NCBI RefSeq assembly: GCF_000422965.1
Contig: NZ_AUHB01000004.1
Coordinates: 310,001 to 374,000 of the forward strand
Source of the DNA: Pleomorphomonas oryzae DSM 16300
GTDB taxonomy: Bacteria > Pseudomonadota > Alphaproteobacteria > Rhizobiales > Pleomorphomonadaceae
Direction: 5' to 3'
DNA: 64,000 nucleotides
Under the pieces are notes generated by a model. It was not told where the DNA came from and made no database searches. It saw nothing but the letters and a program-made list of their open reading frames with translations. Made by a program: the position numbers and the translations under genes. Positions 63,610 through 64,000 of this stretch are shown piece by piece; position 1 is the first letter of the stretch; the number at the start of each line of letters is the position of its first letter.

Positions 63610-64000
63610 TTAATTGAGCCACCAGATCGATGCGTTGAGCAGCGTGGCGAAGGCGACCCAGCCGAGATAGGGAACGAGGGCGCCGCCGGCGATACGGTCG
63701 ACCGCGAGGAAGGCGTGAATCGTCGCGGCGATTACCGTTACCAGCAGCAGAATCACCACAAGGCCCGCCGTCGGCGAGTGGAGGCCAAAGAAGGCAACGG
63801 ACCAAGCGGCATTGAGCGTGATCTGCACCAGGAAAAACAGGATGGCGCGGCGGCGCGGAACGCCTTCCGGGCTACGCAGCACGCGGTAGAAGGCCCAAGC
63901 CATCAGGATATAGAGAAGCGTCCAGACGGGGCCGAAAACCCCGTTGGGCGGATTGAATGGCGGCTTGGCGAGGCCCTCGTACCACGGCGCTATGTTCGGC
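63610..64000 (-). CDS. tspO: TspO/MBR family protein (5-prime end beyond window)
   Basis: The C-terminal ~130 residues of a tryptophan-rich sensory protein, an outer-membrane or inner-membrane five-helix protein that binds porphyrins. The frame stays open to the window edge on the minus strand and reads WYEGLAKPPFNPP then VFGPVWTLLYILMAWA, the TspO signature, followed by three more helices with LNAAWSVAFFGLHSP and a final NASIWWLN. The start codon lies beyond the window. In Rhodobacter and Sinorhizobium TspO modulates gene expression; the role here is inferred. Confidence 0.92.
   Translation of the reverse strand, partial: PNIAPWYEGLAKPPFNPPNGVFGPVWTLLYILMAWAFYRVLRSPEGVPRRRAILFFLVQITLNAAWSVAFFGLHSPTAGLVVILLLVTVIAATIHAFLAVDRIAGGALVPYLGWVAFATLLNASIWWLN

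Overview
The window is GC-rich, gene-dense chromosomal DNA from an alphaproteobacterium, most probably of the order Hyphomicrobiales (Rhizobiales). Supporting traits are the hemC-hemD-Mic60-HemY block, a fused SecDF, a membrane-bound ferritin of the MbfA type, a single-chain pyruvate carboxylase, the thioredoxin/LON-domain/Trm112 gene run and ribose-type ABC sugar transporters. The genus is not determined; this is inference from gene content. I see no insertion sequence, integrase, prophage or CRISPR array.

Layout. 1-10.4 kb: the end of an inositol monophosphatase gene, pyruvate carboxylase, the osmoregulated glucan pair opgG-opgH, a GlpR-like repressor and a peptide deformylase-like protein with substituted metal ligands. 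10.6-14.1 kb: YciI and EVE-domain proteins, a methyltransferase resembling the ETF-beta lysine methyltransferase, and acetyl-CoA synthetase. 14.2-18.1 kb: a compact minus-strand operon of PepSY protein, cytochrome b561, response regulator, sensor kinase and iron exporter MbfA, preceded by a perfect terminator-like hairpin that touches its ribosome binding site. 18.3-24.4 kb: purH, a heparinase II/III-like protein, rsmB and htpX. 24.4-27.5 kb: an SDHAF4-type factor, DsbB, SCO, a small membrane protein that automated tools may miss, TusA, and a solitary zinc-binding protein gene behind a Zur-like palindrome.

27.7-38.6 kb is a carbohydrate island: GH36 alpha-galactosidase, a YihS-like AGE-family isomerase, a complete ribose-type ABC importer, an FGGY kinase, a PfkB kinase and a class I aldolase-like barrel protein. 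Its substrate is not evident. 38.9-47.6 kb: an FAD-dependent ferredoxin-reductase-type enzyme, gpsA-tsaD, then hemC, a gene fusing uroporphyrinogen-III synthase to a Mic60-like membrane protein, a HemY-like TPR protein and tRNA-Thr. 47.7-53.2 kb: rubrerythrin, SecDF, a small hypothetical protein and a CPA2 cation/proton antiporter. 53.4-59.6 kb: a second ribose-type sugar operon with ROK kinase and a LacI regulator that has two tandem operator-like palindromes upstream. 59.7-64 kb: tRNA-Ala, YggT, DUF167, Trm112, LON-domain protein, thioredoxin/TPR protein, a prolyl-tRNA editing protein, tRNA-Gly and the 3-prime part of a TspO gene.

The observations I consider most worth following are the HemD-Mic60 fusion, the PepSY/cytochrome/two-component/MbfA operon with its leader hairpin, and the unassigned carbohydrate pathway. 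Start codons were chosen from Shine-Dalgarno spacing, overlap with neighbours and remembered family lengths; no database search was possible.
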